In this document: piece after piece, positions 1 to 6,666 of the stretch
Layout of the letters: the number at the start of each line of letters is the position of its first letter
Position numbering within the stretch: the stretch's first letter is position 1
The notes under the pieces: generated by a model
Told to the model about the DNA's origin: nothing
The model's database searches: none
The model's input: only the letters and a program-made list of their open reading frames with translations
Assembly (NCBI RefSeq): GCF_003248455.1
Contig: NZ_QFNM01000055.1
Span: 1-10,170 of the forward strand
Source: Brevundimonas sp.
GTDB taxonomy: Bacteria; Pseudomonadota; Alphaproteobacteria; Caulobacterales; Caulobacteraceae
Length of the DNA stretch: 10,170 nt
Reading direction: 5' to 3'
Made by a program: the position numbers and the translations under genes

Positions 1-722
<722 letters not shown>

Positions 723-800
723 GGAGAGTTTTCCTCTGGTCAGCGCCGCCCGACAATCCGGTTGCGCCTTCGCGCGACAGACGCAGCGGCTCACAGGGTG

Positions 801-829
801 CCTATAGCCTCGCCGGACCCGACCGTCCA
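801..829 (-). promoter_or_regulatory. Possible acnA promoter
   Basis: On the minus strand TGGACG (824-829) and TATAGG (801-806) are separated by 17 bp, a fair match to a sigma-70 type -35/-10 pair about 80 bp before the acnA start. It is the best pair I found between acnA and the palindromic repeat. Short motifs like this also occur by chance in GC-rich DNA. Confidence 0.3.
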
Positions 830-885
830 TGTGTCCACACCTTCGACAGGGACATTGAGAAGGGTTCGCAGGTTCCAGCCCCGAC

Positions 886-1048
886 TTCTCCCTCCCCGCG
901 CCGGGGAGGGTGGTCGCGTAGCGACCGGGTGGGGGCGGCCCCGCAATGCCGCACGGTTTAGCCGGCGCACGATCGGTGATGCGGCGTTGCGCTGCCCCCA
1001 CCCGACCTCGCTCCGCTCGGCCACCCTCCCCGGTGCGGGGAGGGAGAA
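886..1048. repeat. 163-bp GC-rich palindromic intergenic repeat
   Basis: A long imperfect inverted repeat fills the gap before ccmA. The left arm (886-953) begins TTCTCCCTCCCCGCGCCGGG. The right arm (979-1048), read on the other strand, begins TTCTCCCTCCCCGCACCGGG, and both continue through GGGTGGGGGC to CGCAA(T/C)GCCGCA at 942-953 and 979-990, leaving a centre of about 25 bp. Each outer end is itself a small hairpin (CCCTCCCC-N2-GGGGAGGG type), and the left arm holds a second hairpin, GGTCGC-GTA-GCGACC, at 912-926. Similar CTCCCTCCCCG elements are, from memory, dispersed between genes in Caulobacterales and Sphingomonadales genomes. No transposase or clear target duplication is visible. Its right end supplies the GGGAGGGAG just before ccmA. 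The rest of the 723-1054 gap holds only the possible acnA promoter and no gene. Confidence 0.8.
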
Positions 1049-1054
1049 TCACCG

Positions 1055-1678
1055 ATGATCCACGCCCTGTCCCTCTCCGACCTGACGGTCTCGCGCGGCG
1101 AGCGGCGGCTGTTCGACGGCCTGAACCTGACGCTGCGCGCCGGCGAAATCCTGACCCTGACGGGCGCCAACGGCGCGGGCAAGACCAGCCTGTTGCGCGC
1201 CGTCGCCGGCCTGCTGCGGCCCGACGCCGGAACGATCGGCTTCCAGGACGGCGACGGCAATCCCCTGGACCCGCGAGAGGCGCGCGGGCGCGAAGTGCAT
1301 TTCCTCGGCCATCTGGACGGGCTGAAGGGCGGACGCACGGCGCGCGAGGAGCTGGGCTTCCAGTGCGACTGGCTGGGCCACACCCAATACGGCGTCGATA
1401 ACGCCGCTGACGTCTTCGGCCTGAAGCCCCTGCTGGATCTGGAGGTGCGCCGATTGTCGGCGGGCCAGCGTCGACGCCTGGCCATGGGGCGGCTGGTCGG
1501 ATCGCCCCGCGCCCTGTGGCTGCTGGACGAACCCATGGCCCCGCTGGACGGGCGCTGGCGCACGGCCTTCGTCGAACAGATGCGTCGGCATCTGGAGGCC
1601 GACGGCCTGATCGTCGCCGCCGTCCACGACCCCCTGCCCCTGACGTCGCGCAGCCTGGACCTGGGAGGCCTGTCATGA
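1055..1678 (+). CDS. ccmA: Haem exporter ATP-binding protein CcmA
   Basis: ATPase subunit of the CcmAB(CD) ABC complex, which acts at the cytoplasmic face of the inner membrane; its ATP hydrolysis is known to release haem-loaded CcmE during cytochrome c maturation. The 207-residue protein has the full ABC set: Walker A GANGAGKTS at 37-45, signature LSAGQ at 134-138, Walker B ALWLLDEP at 153-160 and the H-loop histidine at 191 in AAVHDP. The Q-loop region reads HFLGHLDGLKG (82-92), with His where many ABC proteins have Gln, typical of CcmA. The ATG at 1055 follows GGGAGGGAG (1039-1047). That purine run is the terminal part of the palindromic repeat. The stop overlaps the ccmB start (ATGA), so the two genes are probably translationally coupled. 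Confidence 0.96.
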   Translation: MIHALSLSDLTVSRGERRLFDGLNLTLRAGEILTLTGANGAGKTSLLRAVAGLLRPDAGTIGFQDGDGNPLDPREARGREVHFLGHLDGLKGGRTAREELGFQCDWLGHTQYGVDNAADVFGLKPLLDLEVRRLSAGQRRRLAMGRLVGSPRALWLLDEPMAPLDGRWRTAFVEQMRRHLEADGLIVAAVHDPLPLTSRSLDLGGLS

Positions 1679-2382
1679 GCCGCCCTGGCGATCGGGAACC
1701 CCGCCCGCCCGGCCTGCGCGGCGCGACGCGGGTGCTTCTGCAACGCGAACTGGACCTGGCCTGGGGCGGCGGCGGCGGGCCGCTGCTGGCCTGCGGCTTC
1801 TTCGCCTGCCTGACGGCGCTGCTGCCCCTGGCGGCGGGGGGCGATCCGCGCACCCTGTCGCCGGTGGCGGGCGGCGTCGCCTGGCTGGCCCTGGCCCTGG
1901 CGTCCCTGCTGTCGCTGGAGCGGCTGTTCGAGCGCGATATGGAGGACGGCGCCCTGGACCTTCTGGCCCTGGGTCATCTGGCGCTGGAGCAGGTCGTCCT
2001 GATCAAGGCCCTGGCCCAGTGGATCGCCGTCGGCCTGCCCCTGGCCCTGACCGCCCCGGTCGCCGCCCTGGCCCTGGGCCTGCCGATGGCGCTGACGCCG
2101 CTGGCCGCCCTGACCGCCCTGATCGGCGGGGCGGGCCTCGCCTTCACCGGGGCGCTGGGCGCGGCCCTGGCCCTGGGCGCAAGGCGCGGCGGCCTGCTGA
2201 TCGCCGTGGTCGTCCTGCCGCTGTTCATTCCGCCCGTGGTGTTCGGCGCGGGCGCCCTGGAGCGGGCCGCCTCGGGCCAGCCGGTCGGCCCGGCCCTGGC
2301 CCTGCTCTCGGCCTACGTCCTGTTCGCCGCGGTCGTCGCCCCCTTCGCCGGGGCCGCCGCCGTCCGCAATGCGCAAGGATGA
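1675..2382 (+). CDS. ccmB: Haem exporter membrane protein CcmB
   Basis: Membrane permease partner of CcmA in cytochrome c maturation. The 235-residue product is strongly hydrophobic, with about six membrane segments rich in Leu and Ala, and carries the family motif LERLFERDMEDG at residues 81-92 between the second and third hydrophobic stretches. Family members are about 220 residues; the extra length is a proline- and arginine-rich N-terminus of roughly 15 residues. The ATG at 1675 is chosen because it overlaps the ccmA stop by 4 bp, gives the expected length and has GGAGG 4-5 nt before it within the ccmA end. An upstream in-frame start at 1516 would lie deep inside ccmA and is unlikely. Confidence 0.93.
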   Translation: MSRPGDREPRPPGLRGATRVLLQRELDLAWGGGGGPLLACGFFACLTALLPLAAGGDPRTLSPVAGGVAWLALALASLLSLERLFERDMEDGALDLLALGHLALEQVVLIKALAQWIAVGLPLALTAPVAALALGLPMALTPLAALTALIGGAGLAFTGALGAALALGARRGGLLIAVVVLPLFIPPVVFGAGALERAASGQPVGPALALLSAYVLFAAVVAPFAGAAAVRNAQG

Positions 2383-2423
2383 GCCGCCGCTTGCCCGCCG
2401 CCCCATCGCCGCGTAAGCCCTGA
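2379..2423 (+). other. 14-codon mini-ORF linking ccmB and ccmC
   Basis: An ATG overlapping the ccmB stop (ATGA at 2379-2382) opens a 14-codon frame, MSRRLPAAPSPRKP, that ends at TGA 2421-2423, 4 nt before the ccmC ATG. ccmC itself has no convincing Shine-Dalgarno sequence. The mini-ORF could carry ribosomes from ccmB to ccmC by termination and re-initiation. This is inference; it may simply be spacer. Confidence 0.25.
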
Positions 2424-2427
2424 ACCG

Positions 2428-3147
2428 ATGTTCGGCCTGTCCAATCCGCAGCGCTTCATGGCCTTCACCGGCCCCTTGACGCCCGGTCTGTGGGGCCTGG
2501 CCGCCGTGCTGCTGGCGGTCGGAACCTGGCTCAGCTTCACCGTCCCGGCCGACTACCAGCAGGGCGACACGGTGCGGATCATGTTCGTCCATGTGCCGGC
2601 CGCCGCCCTGGGCCTGGGGGCCTATGCGGCGCTGGGCGTCTGCAGCTTCTTCGCCCTGGTCTTCCGCCATCCCCTGGCCGACGCCGCCGCCCGCGCCGCC
2701 GCCCTGCCGGGCGCCGCCTTCACCGCCCTGGCCCTGATCACCGGCTCCTTGTGGGGCCAGCCGATGTGGGGAACCTGGTGGGTGTGGGACGCGCGCCTGA
2801 CCAGCGTCCTGGTGCTGTTTCTCTTCTACCTGGGCTATATGGCGCTTAGGGCCTCGATCGACGACGAGCACAAGGCCGGACGCGCCGCCGCCGTCCTGGG
2901 CCTGGTCGGGTTGATCAATCTGCCGATCGTCAAATTCTCGGTCGACTGGTGGAACACCCTGCACCAGCCCGCCAGCGTCCTGACCCCCGGCGCGTCGGGC
3001 CTGGACCCGGTCTATCTGCCGCCCTTCCTGACCATGCTGGCGGCCTATGGGGTGCTGTTCCTGGCCCTGTGGCTGACGGCCGTCCGCGCCGAGATCCGCC
3101 GCCGCCGCGTCATGACCCTGCGCGCCCGGCGGGTTCAGGAGGCCTGA
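2428..3147 (+). CDS. ccmC: Haem lyase / haem-handling protein CcmC
   Basis: Integral membrane protein of the HHP family that holds haem on its periplasmic face and passes it to CcmE. The 239-residue product has about six membrane segments. The tryptophan-rich WWD motif is present (WGTWWVWDARLTS, about residues 114-126). The two histidines expected to ligand haem on either side of it are His55 in FVHVP and His179 in NTLHQP. Length and motifs fit the family closely. The start lacks a strong ribosome-binding site; the spacing of 4 nt from the mini-ORF stop suggests coupling. Downstream, the CcmD ribosome-binding site AGGAGG lies within the last codons. Confidence 0.95.
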   Translation: MFGLSNPQRFMAFTGPLTPGLWGLAAVLLAVGTWLSFTVPADYQQGDTVRIMFVHVPAAALGLGAYAALGVCSFFALVFRHPLADAAARAAALPGAAFTALALITGSLWGQPMWGTWWVWDARLTSVLVLFLFYLGYMALRASIDDEHKAGRAAAVLGLVGLINLPIVKFSVDWWNTLHQPASVLTPGASGLDPVYLPPFLTMLAAYGVLFLALWLTAVRAEIRRRRVMTLRARRVQEA

Positions 3148-3151
3148 CCCC

Positions 3152-3370
3152 ATGCTCGACCTCGACATGACCCCCTACGCCGCCTTCGTCTGGCCCGCCT
3201 GGGGGATCAGCGCCCTGGTCCTGGCCGCCCTGACCGTCCGCGCCCTCGCCGCCGCCCGCAAATGGAAGCGCGAACTGGCGCGCCTGGAAGTGGGCCAGAG
3301 GATGTCGTCGGAAGCCGCGCACCTCAACCGCCCTCAAGCAGCGCAAAGCGCGGTAGGGCCAAAAGAATGA
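3152..3370 (+). CDS. ccmD: Haem exporter small membrane protein CcmD
   Basis: Small single-pass membrane protein that stabilises the CcmC-CcmE complex with CcmAB. The 72-residue product shows the family signature YAAFVWPAWGISALVL at residues 9-24, continuing as the membrane helix, followed by a basic cytoplasmic stretch (RKWKRELARLE). Homologues are usually 45-65 residues, so the hydrophilic tail after about residue 48 is somewhat long. AGGAGG at 3137-3142 sits 9 nt before the ATG, the clearest ribosome-binding site in the operon. The stop overlaps the ccmG start by 4 bp (ATGA at 3367). Confidence 0.9.
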   Translation: MLDLDMTPYAAFVWPAWGISALVLAALTVRALAAARKWKRELARLEVGQRMSSEAAHLNRPQAAQSAVGPKE

Positions 3371-3912
3371 CCCGCTGGCTGGCCCTCGCGCCGCTGGCCG
3401 TCCTGGCCGCCCTGGCGATCCTGTTCGCCGGCTGGTCGCTGAAGCGCGATCCGGCCTTCAAGCCCGACGCCCTGGTCGGCCAGCCCATCCCCGAGACGGT
3501 GCTGCCGCTGCTGTCGGGCGACCAGGCGGGGCCCGGCCATCTCGACCTGAAGACCGCCGGCGTCGGCAAGCCCATGCTGGTCAATGTCTTCGCCTCCTGG
3601 TGCGCGCCGTGCCGGATCGAACACCCCAGGCTTTTGGCCCTGAAGGCGCGCGGGATCGCCGTCGTCGGCGTCGCCTACAAGGACGAGCCCGTCGCGGCGC
3701 GCGCCTTCCTCGACGAACTGGGCGATCCCTATTCCATGGTGCTGGTGGACCGCGAAGGTCGCGCGGGCCTCGACCTCGGCATCTCCGGCGTGCCCGAGAC
3801 CTTCGCCGTCGACGCCCGGGGCCGCATCGCCGCCAAACAGTCCGGCCCCCTGCTGGACGAGGCCGACATCGACCGGCTGGTCGCCTCCGTCCAGGCGCCT
3901 GCCGCGCGTTAA
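3367..3912 (+). CDS. ccmG: Thiol:disulfide interchange protein CcmG (DsbE)
   Basis: Membrane-anchored periplasmic thioredoxin-like protein that keeps the CXXCH cysteines of apocytochrome c reduced before haem attachment. The 181-residue product has an N-terminal membrane anchor at about residues 4-24, the conserved entry segment ALVGQPIPE, the redox motif WCAPC at 78-82 and the cis-proline loop GVPETF at 141-146. The start at 3367 is chosen because it overlaps the ccmD stop (ATGA) and gives the anchor directly; an in-frame start at 3262 would lie inside ccmD. It is the last gene of the ccm operon here. ccmE, ccmF and ccmH must be elsewhere. Confidence 0.95.
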   Translation: MTRWLALAPLAVLAALAILFAGWSLKRDPAFKPDALVGQPIPETVLPLLSGDQAGPGHLDLKTAGVGKPMLVNVFASWCAPCRIEHPRLLALKARGIAVVGVAYKDEPVAARAFLDELGDPYSMVLVDREGRAGLDLGISGVPETFAVDARGRIAAKQSGPLLDEADIDRLVASVQAPAAR

Positions 3913-3940
3913 CCCTTTTTCGACCGATTGCGTTAACCAT
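3908..3940. promoter_or_regulatory. Pair of GTTAACC boxes, possible CtrA site
   Basis: GTTAACC occurs at 3908-3914 and again at 3932-3938, 24 bp apart, with the second extending to TTAACCAT (3933-3940). TTAACCAT and TTAA-N7-TTAA are known recognition patterns of the cell-cycle regulator CtrA in Caulobacterales. The second box ends only 6 bp before the ATG of the next gene, so if bound it would probably repress or belong to a promoter with a very short leader. The first box overlaps the ccmG stop. Motif match only. Confidence 0.3.
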
Positions 3941-3946
3941 GTCGGC

Positions 3947-4201
3947 ATGAGCGCGATTCGTCCCGGCCTGCCGCTGAACACGCCCGCCCAGGGGCTCGAC
4001 CTGCCCGGCGCGCGCAGCGCCCAGGCGGCCTTCTTCCGCGCCGCCCTCGCCCAAGCCGCCGCGCCGGCGCCGGCCGCCGCCGTGATGTCCGCGGTCCGCA
4101 CCGCCACCCCCGCCCGGCCGGCCGAACCGCCCGTCGCCGCGCCCCAGCGCGAGGCGCCGCGCATCCTGCGCCCCGGATCCTATCTGGACATCCGCGTCTG
4201 A
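3947..4201 (+). CDS. Small alanine/proline-rich protein of unknown function
   Basis: I do not recognise this 84-residue protein. It starts MSAIRPGLPL, has an Ala-rich central part (about residues 26-45) that could be a helix, a Pro/Ala-rich linker, and a C-terminus RILRPGSYLDIRV that looks like a conserved tail. There is no signal peptide or clear membrane segment. Third-position GC bias matches the neighbouring core genes and the frame exactly fills the space between ccmG and the convergent protease gene, which supports a real gene. No good Shine-Dalgarno is seen; the ATG lies 6 bp after a TTAACCAT box. The TGA abuts the stop of the convergent gene with no gap. Confidence 0.65.
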   Translation: MSAIRPGLPLNTPAQGLDLPGARSAQAAFFRAALAQAAAPAPAAAVMSAVRTATPARPAEPPVAAPQREAPRILRPGSYLDIRV

Positions 4202-4960
4202 TCAGTTCCAGCCGCGGCTGGCGATATATTGCTGCAACATCTCGATCCGCGTCGCGTCCGACGGATGGGTCGAGGCGAACTGGGGCGTCTGGGTCTGGCG
4301 CTGCGCCGCCATCAGCCGCCACAGGGCCACCGCTTCGGACGGCCTGAATCCCGCCCCGGCCATATAGTCGACGCCCAGCCGGTCCGCCTCCAGCTCGTCG
4401 CGCCGCGAATAGGGCAGCAACAGGCCGTATTGCGCCGCCAGACCGCCATAGGCGCTGACCGCATCGCCATAGCGTCCGGCCGCGCCCTGAACCGCCGCCA
4501 GGCCGACGCTGGTCAGGGTCTGGTTCGACGCCCGTTCGGCCGCGTGGTTGGCGACGACGTGGCCGATCTCGTGGCCGATGACGCTGGCCAGCTGGTCGTC
4601 GTTCTGGACCAGGGCCAGCAGGCTGGTCGTCACGCCGATCTGGCCGGACGGCAGGACGAAGGCGTTGGGGCTGGCCTCGGTGAAGACCGCATAGTCCCAG
4701 GTCCGGTTCCCCAGGCCCGCCGCCTGAACCAGCTGATCGCCGACCCGTCGAATACGATCCACCTGGGCGCCGGAGGTGCTGACGCCCGGCTTGGCGACGG
4801 CCTCGCGCCAGGCGGCCGTCGACTGCTGCGACAGGGCGGCGTTGTCCACCAGCAGGAACTGGTTGCGCCCCAGGGCCTCGTTGTAGGCGCAGGCCGACAG
4901 GGCGGAGGCGGCGCAGCTTGCGGCGGCCAGGGCGATGGCGGTGCGACGAAAACGGATCAC
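4202..4960 (-). CDS. M48-family zinc metalloprotease lipoprotein
   Basis: Probable periplasmic membrane-anchored zinc protease of the M48 (LoiP/BepA/YcaL-like) group, which acts in envelope protein quality control. Read leftward from a GTG at 4960, the 252-residue product has a lipoprotein signal peptide with lipobox LSAC (Cys24), the zinc-binding helix HEIGH at 130-134, the third ligand region ELEADRLG (Glu191) and the family-typical STHPSDATRI at 230-239. The GTG is preferred because AAGAGGT lies about 5 nt upstream and the signal peptide begins there; a longer in-frame start at 5176 would run through a hairpin and the tRNA remnant. No BepA-like TPR region follows. Its upstream side is now bordered by the integrated island, about 130 bp away. 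Confidence 0.92.
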   Translation of the reverse strand: MIRFRRTAIALAAASCAASALSACAYNEALGRNQFLLVDNAALSQQSTAAWREAVAKPGVSTSGAQVDRIRRVGDQLVQAAGLGNRTWDYAVFTEASPNAFVLPSGQIGVTTSLLALVQNDDQLASVIGHEIGHVVANHAAERASNQTLTSVGLAAVQGAAGRYGDAVSAYGGLAAQYGLLLPYSRRDELEADRLGVDYMAGAGFRPSEAVALWRLMAAQRQTQTPQFASTHPSDATRIEMLQQYIASRGWN

Positions 4961-5047
4961 GGCGACCTCTTGGACATTGGCGGACACCCAAGCAAATCCC
5001 GTCCGCCGGGTCGAGGCTCCACCGCCGATTCCAGGACCTGAAACGAC

Positions 5048-5077
5048 AAACGGCCCGCCGTCGCCGGCGGGCCGTTT
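5048..5077 (-). terminator. Strong hairpin, likely terminator of the former tRNA-Gly gene
   Basis: A perfect 13-bp stem, AAACGGCCCGCCG (5048-5060) against CGGCGGGCCGTTT (5065-5077), closes a 4-nt TCGC loop. It lies 13 bp beyond the CCA end of the tRNA-Gly remnant in the minus-strand direction, where a tRNA terminator is expected, and upstream of the protease gene. T-rich sequence follows on the minus strand (GTTTGTCGTTT) but is interrupted. The hairpin could work in both directions. Confidence 0.6.
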
Positions 5078-5090
5078 CGTGTTCTCGACT

Positions 5091-5135
5091 TGGAGCGGGC
5101 GAGGCGATTCGAACGCCCGACCCCAACCTTGGCAA
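5091..5135 (-). pseudogene. 3' fragment of tRNA-Gly(GCC), island attachment site
   Basis: Read on the minus strand, 5135 to 5091 gives an anticodon loop TTGCCAA (anticodon GCC), 3' anticodon stem GGTTG, a variable loop, a T arm (GGGCG-TTCGAAT-CGCCT), the 3' acceptor strand CGCCCGC, discriminator T and CCA. These match the 3' part of alphaproteobacterial tRNA-Gly(GCC). No D arm and no matching 5' acceptor strand (GCGGGCG) are found upstream, where the sequence becomes AT-rich, so this is not a complete tRNA. With an integrase gene 170 bp away it is best read as the chromosomal 3' part left at the junction when an element integrated. The rejoined tRNA should lie at the far right end of the island, outside the window. 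Confidence 0.8.
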
Positions 5136-5143
5136 TGTTGGGG
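5121..5143. other. Attachment-core dyad (attL crossover region)
   Basis: CCCCAAC (5121-5127) and GTTGGGG (5137-5143) form a perfect 7-bp inverted repeat around a 9-bp centre (5128-5136) that corresponds to the anticodon loop. Tyrosine integrases bind inverted core sites around a 6-8 bp crossover region, and tRNA anticodon loops are a known crossover location. The left half belongs to the tRNA remnant; the right half belongs to the element. The chromosome/island boundary should therefore fall inside 5128-5136. Confidence 0.55.
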
Positions 5144-5255
5144 ATCAGCATTTCCGGGCTTTTCAGGACGTTCCAAAAATCAGCTTTTCATATTGTTTTA
5201 CATAGGTTTTCTTGTTTATCCGGTTACGGAGCGTTTCGCACGGTTTCACTTGAGT

Positions 5256-5275
5256 TGGTAGCGGAGTGGTAGCGG
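5256..5275. repeat. TGGTAGCGG direct repeat, possible integrase arm-type site
   Basis: TGGTAGCGG occurs at 5256-5264 and 5267-5275, spaced 11 bp start to start, about one helical turn, and 33 bp before the integrase ATG. Short direct repeats between the core site and int are where the N-terminal domain of this kind of integrase binds. They might also serve in int autoregulation. The rest of 5144-5307 is AT-rich and holds no gene that I can support; a clear int ribosome-binding site is absent. Confidence 0.4.
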
Positions 5276-5307
5276 TGGCTCGGAAATGAGCGTATATTTC
5301 TATCGCC

Positions 5308-6597
5308 ATGACGAAGCAAAAACTAACCAAGCGAGTGGTTGAGAGCGCGCCCGTTCCGGAGATCGGCGAGGGTCGAATCTGGGACAGCGAGATCGCAGGC
5401 TTCTGTCTTCGAATCTATCCTGGGACCGAAACCCGACAGGGCCATGCCGCCAAGCCTGTCCGAAGGATGTTCGCCATCAAGTATCGGGTCCGCGGGATCC
5501 AGCGCTGGCTGACGCTCGGCGAGCATGGGGATGGGCCGGACAAGCTCACGGCGGATCGGGCTCGCAAGGAGGCGGCGTCGGTGGTGGTCGATGCGCGGCG
5601 CGGCATCGATCCCGGCGAAGCACGCAGGCGCATCGAGGGTCTCACCATCAAAGGCTTGGTCGAGTTGTATCTGGAGAAAGGGCCGGACGACAAACCGACC
5701 AAACGGGACTCGTCATGGGCCATGGACCGGACGAACCTCGAGCGCCACGTCGTTCCCCTGCTCGGCAAGATGGCGCTTGATACGGTCACCCGCGACCACA
5801 TCACCGGGATGATCCGATCGATCACGGCCGGGAAGACCGCCAAGGATGTGAAGACCAAACTTCGTGGTCGATCCATCGTCAAGGGCGGGGCGGGTATCGC
5901 GGACCGGACCTATTCCACCCTGCGCGCGACCTTCAACTGGGCGATCGACAAGGGGCATTTCGCCGGCCCGAACCCGTGCGCGAAGGTCGAACGAAAGCTC
6001 CGACCGGCGGTCGAACGCTTCCTGTCCGAGTCCCAGGCTCAGGGTTTGATCGCCGCACTCGACGCCCTGGAGGCGGATGCGACGATCTCCGAACGGCAGG
6101 GCGCGGTCTATCGGCTTCTGCTTCTGACAGGCGCGCGCCGCAACGAGATCGCGGGCCTGCGGTGGACGGAGGTCGACTTTGACCGGCGCCGGCTCGTGCT
6201 ACCGCCGAGCCGCACCAAGGCGGGCGGTCGCACGGGGGATCGTCGGATCTCGCTCAACGACATGGCCTTCGGAATCCTGCAGCGTCTCTACAAGACCCGC
6301 GGTCGAAGCCAGTTTGTCTTTCCGGCCACCAAGGGCGACAACGGATATGCGACCTCCGAGTCCAAGATCTGGCGCGACAAGGTGCTCCCGAAAGCCAAGC
6401 TGGAAGGCGTCCGCATCCACGACCTGCGCCACAGTTTCGCAAGCTTCGCCCTGGCGGACGGGGCCAGTCTCCCGATGATCGGCAAGGCGCTGGGACACGC
6501 CAACAGTCGCGCCACGGAACGGTATGCCCATCTGAGCGACGATCCGGTTCGGGCGCTTGCAGAGCGGATTGGTGAGCGATTCAGTCCCAAGACCTGA
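5308..6597 (+). CDS. Tyrosine-type site-specific integrase
   Basis: Integrase expected to insert and excise the island at tRNA-Gly. The 429-residue protein has an N-terminal DUF4102-like arm-binding region (about 1-105, including IWDSEIAGFCLRI and WLTLGEHG), a SAM-like core-binding domain (about 110-220, ending ATFNWAIDKGHF) and a C-terminal catalytic domain. All catalytic residues are visible: Arg277 in TGARRNE, a Lys at 304 in the beta-hairpin, His371 and Arg374 in HDLRHSFAS, His397 in LGHANS and the nucleophile Tyr406 in TERYAHL. It therefore looks intact. It reads away from the attachment site and converges on merA. The ATG at 5308 gives the usual N-terminus (MTKQKLTKRVVE) but has no clear Shine-Dalgarno sequence, so expression may be low. 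Confidence 0.96.
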   Translation: MTKQKLTKRVVESAPVPEIGEGRIWDSEIAGFCLRIYPGTETRQGHAAKPVRRMFAIKYRVRGIQRWLTLGEHGDGPDKLTADRARKEAASVVVDARRGIDPGEARRRIEGLTIKGLVELYLEKGPDDKPTKRDSSWAMDRTNLERHVVPLLGKMALDTVTRDHITGMIRSITAGKTAKDVKTKLRGRSIVKGGAGIADRTYSTLRATFNWAIDKGHFAGPNPCAKVERKLRPAVERFLSESQAQGLIAALDALEADATISERQGAVYRLLLLTGARRNEIAGLRWTEVDFDRRRLVLPPSRTKAGGRTGDRRISLNDMAFGILQRLYKTRGRSQFVFPATKGDNGYATSESKIWRDKVLPKAKLEGVRIHDLRHSFASFALADGASLPMIGKALGHANSRATERYAHLSDDPVRALAERIGERFSPKT

Positions 6598-6617
6598 AGG
6601 AAACATTGGACGACTGG

Positions 6618-6643
6618 CTTCGCCAACCCGACAGGTGGCGAAG
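6618..6643. terminator. Hairpin between convergent int and merA
   Basis: CTTCGCCA (6618-6625) and TGGCGAAG (6636-6643) form a perfect 8-bp stem with a 10-nt loop, centred in the 69-bp gap between the int stop and the merA stop. The position suits a bidirectional terminator. Neither side has a long T-run, so termination strength is uncertain. Confidence 0.5.
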
Positions 6644-6666
6644 TGGAAAGCATCCGGTCGTACCTC

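Noticed and set aside
958..3168. A 736-codon open frame on the minus strand across the ccm operon
   Set aside because: It lies opposite ccmA, ccmB and ccmC, which have full family motifs and coupled starts. Its Gln/Gly/Arg-rich translation is typical of the antisense of GC-rich genes.
3933..5135. A 400-codon minus-strand frame overlapping the protease
   Set aside because: It is a shifted reading of the M48 gene; the other frame has the lipobox, HEIGH and the third zinc ligand.
5091..5170. A complete tRNA-Gly gene
   Set aside because: The 3' half is good, but there is no D arm and no 5' acceptor strand GCGGGCG upstream, and the inner anticodon-stem pair is mismatched.
5286..5342. An 18-codon ORF (starting MSVYFYR) overlapping the int start
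   Set aside because: It has no ribosome-binding site, is not in the int frame and has no recognisable homology; it probably arises by chance.
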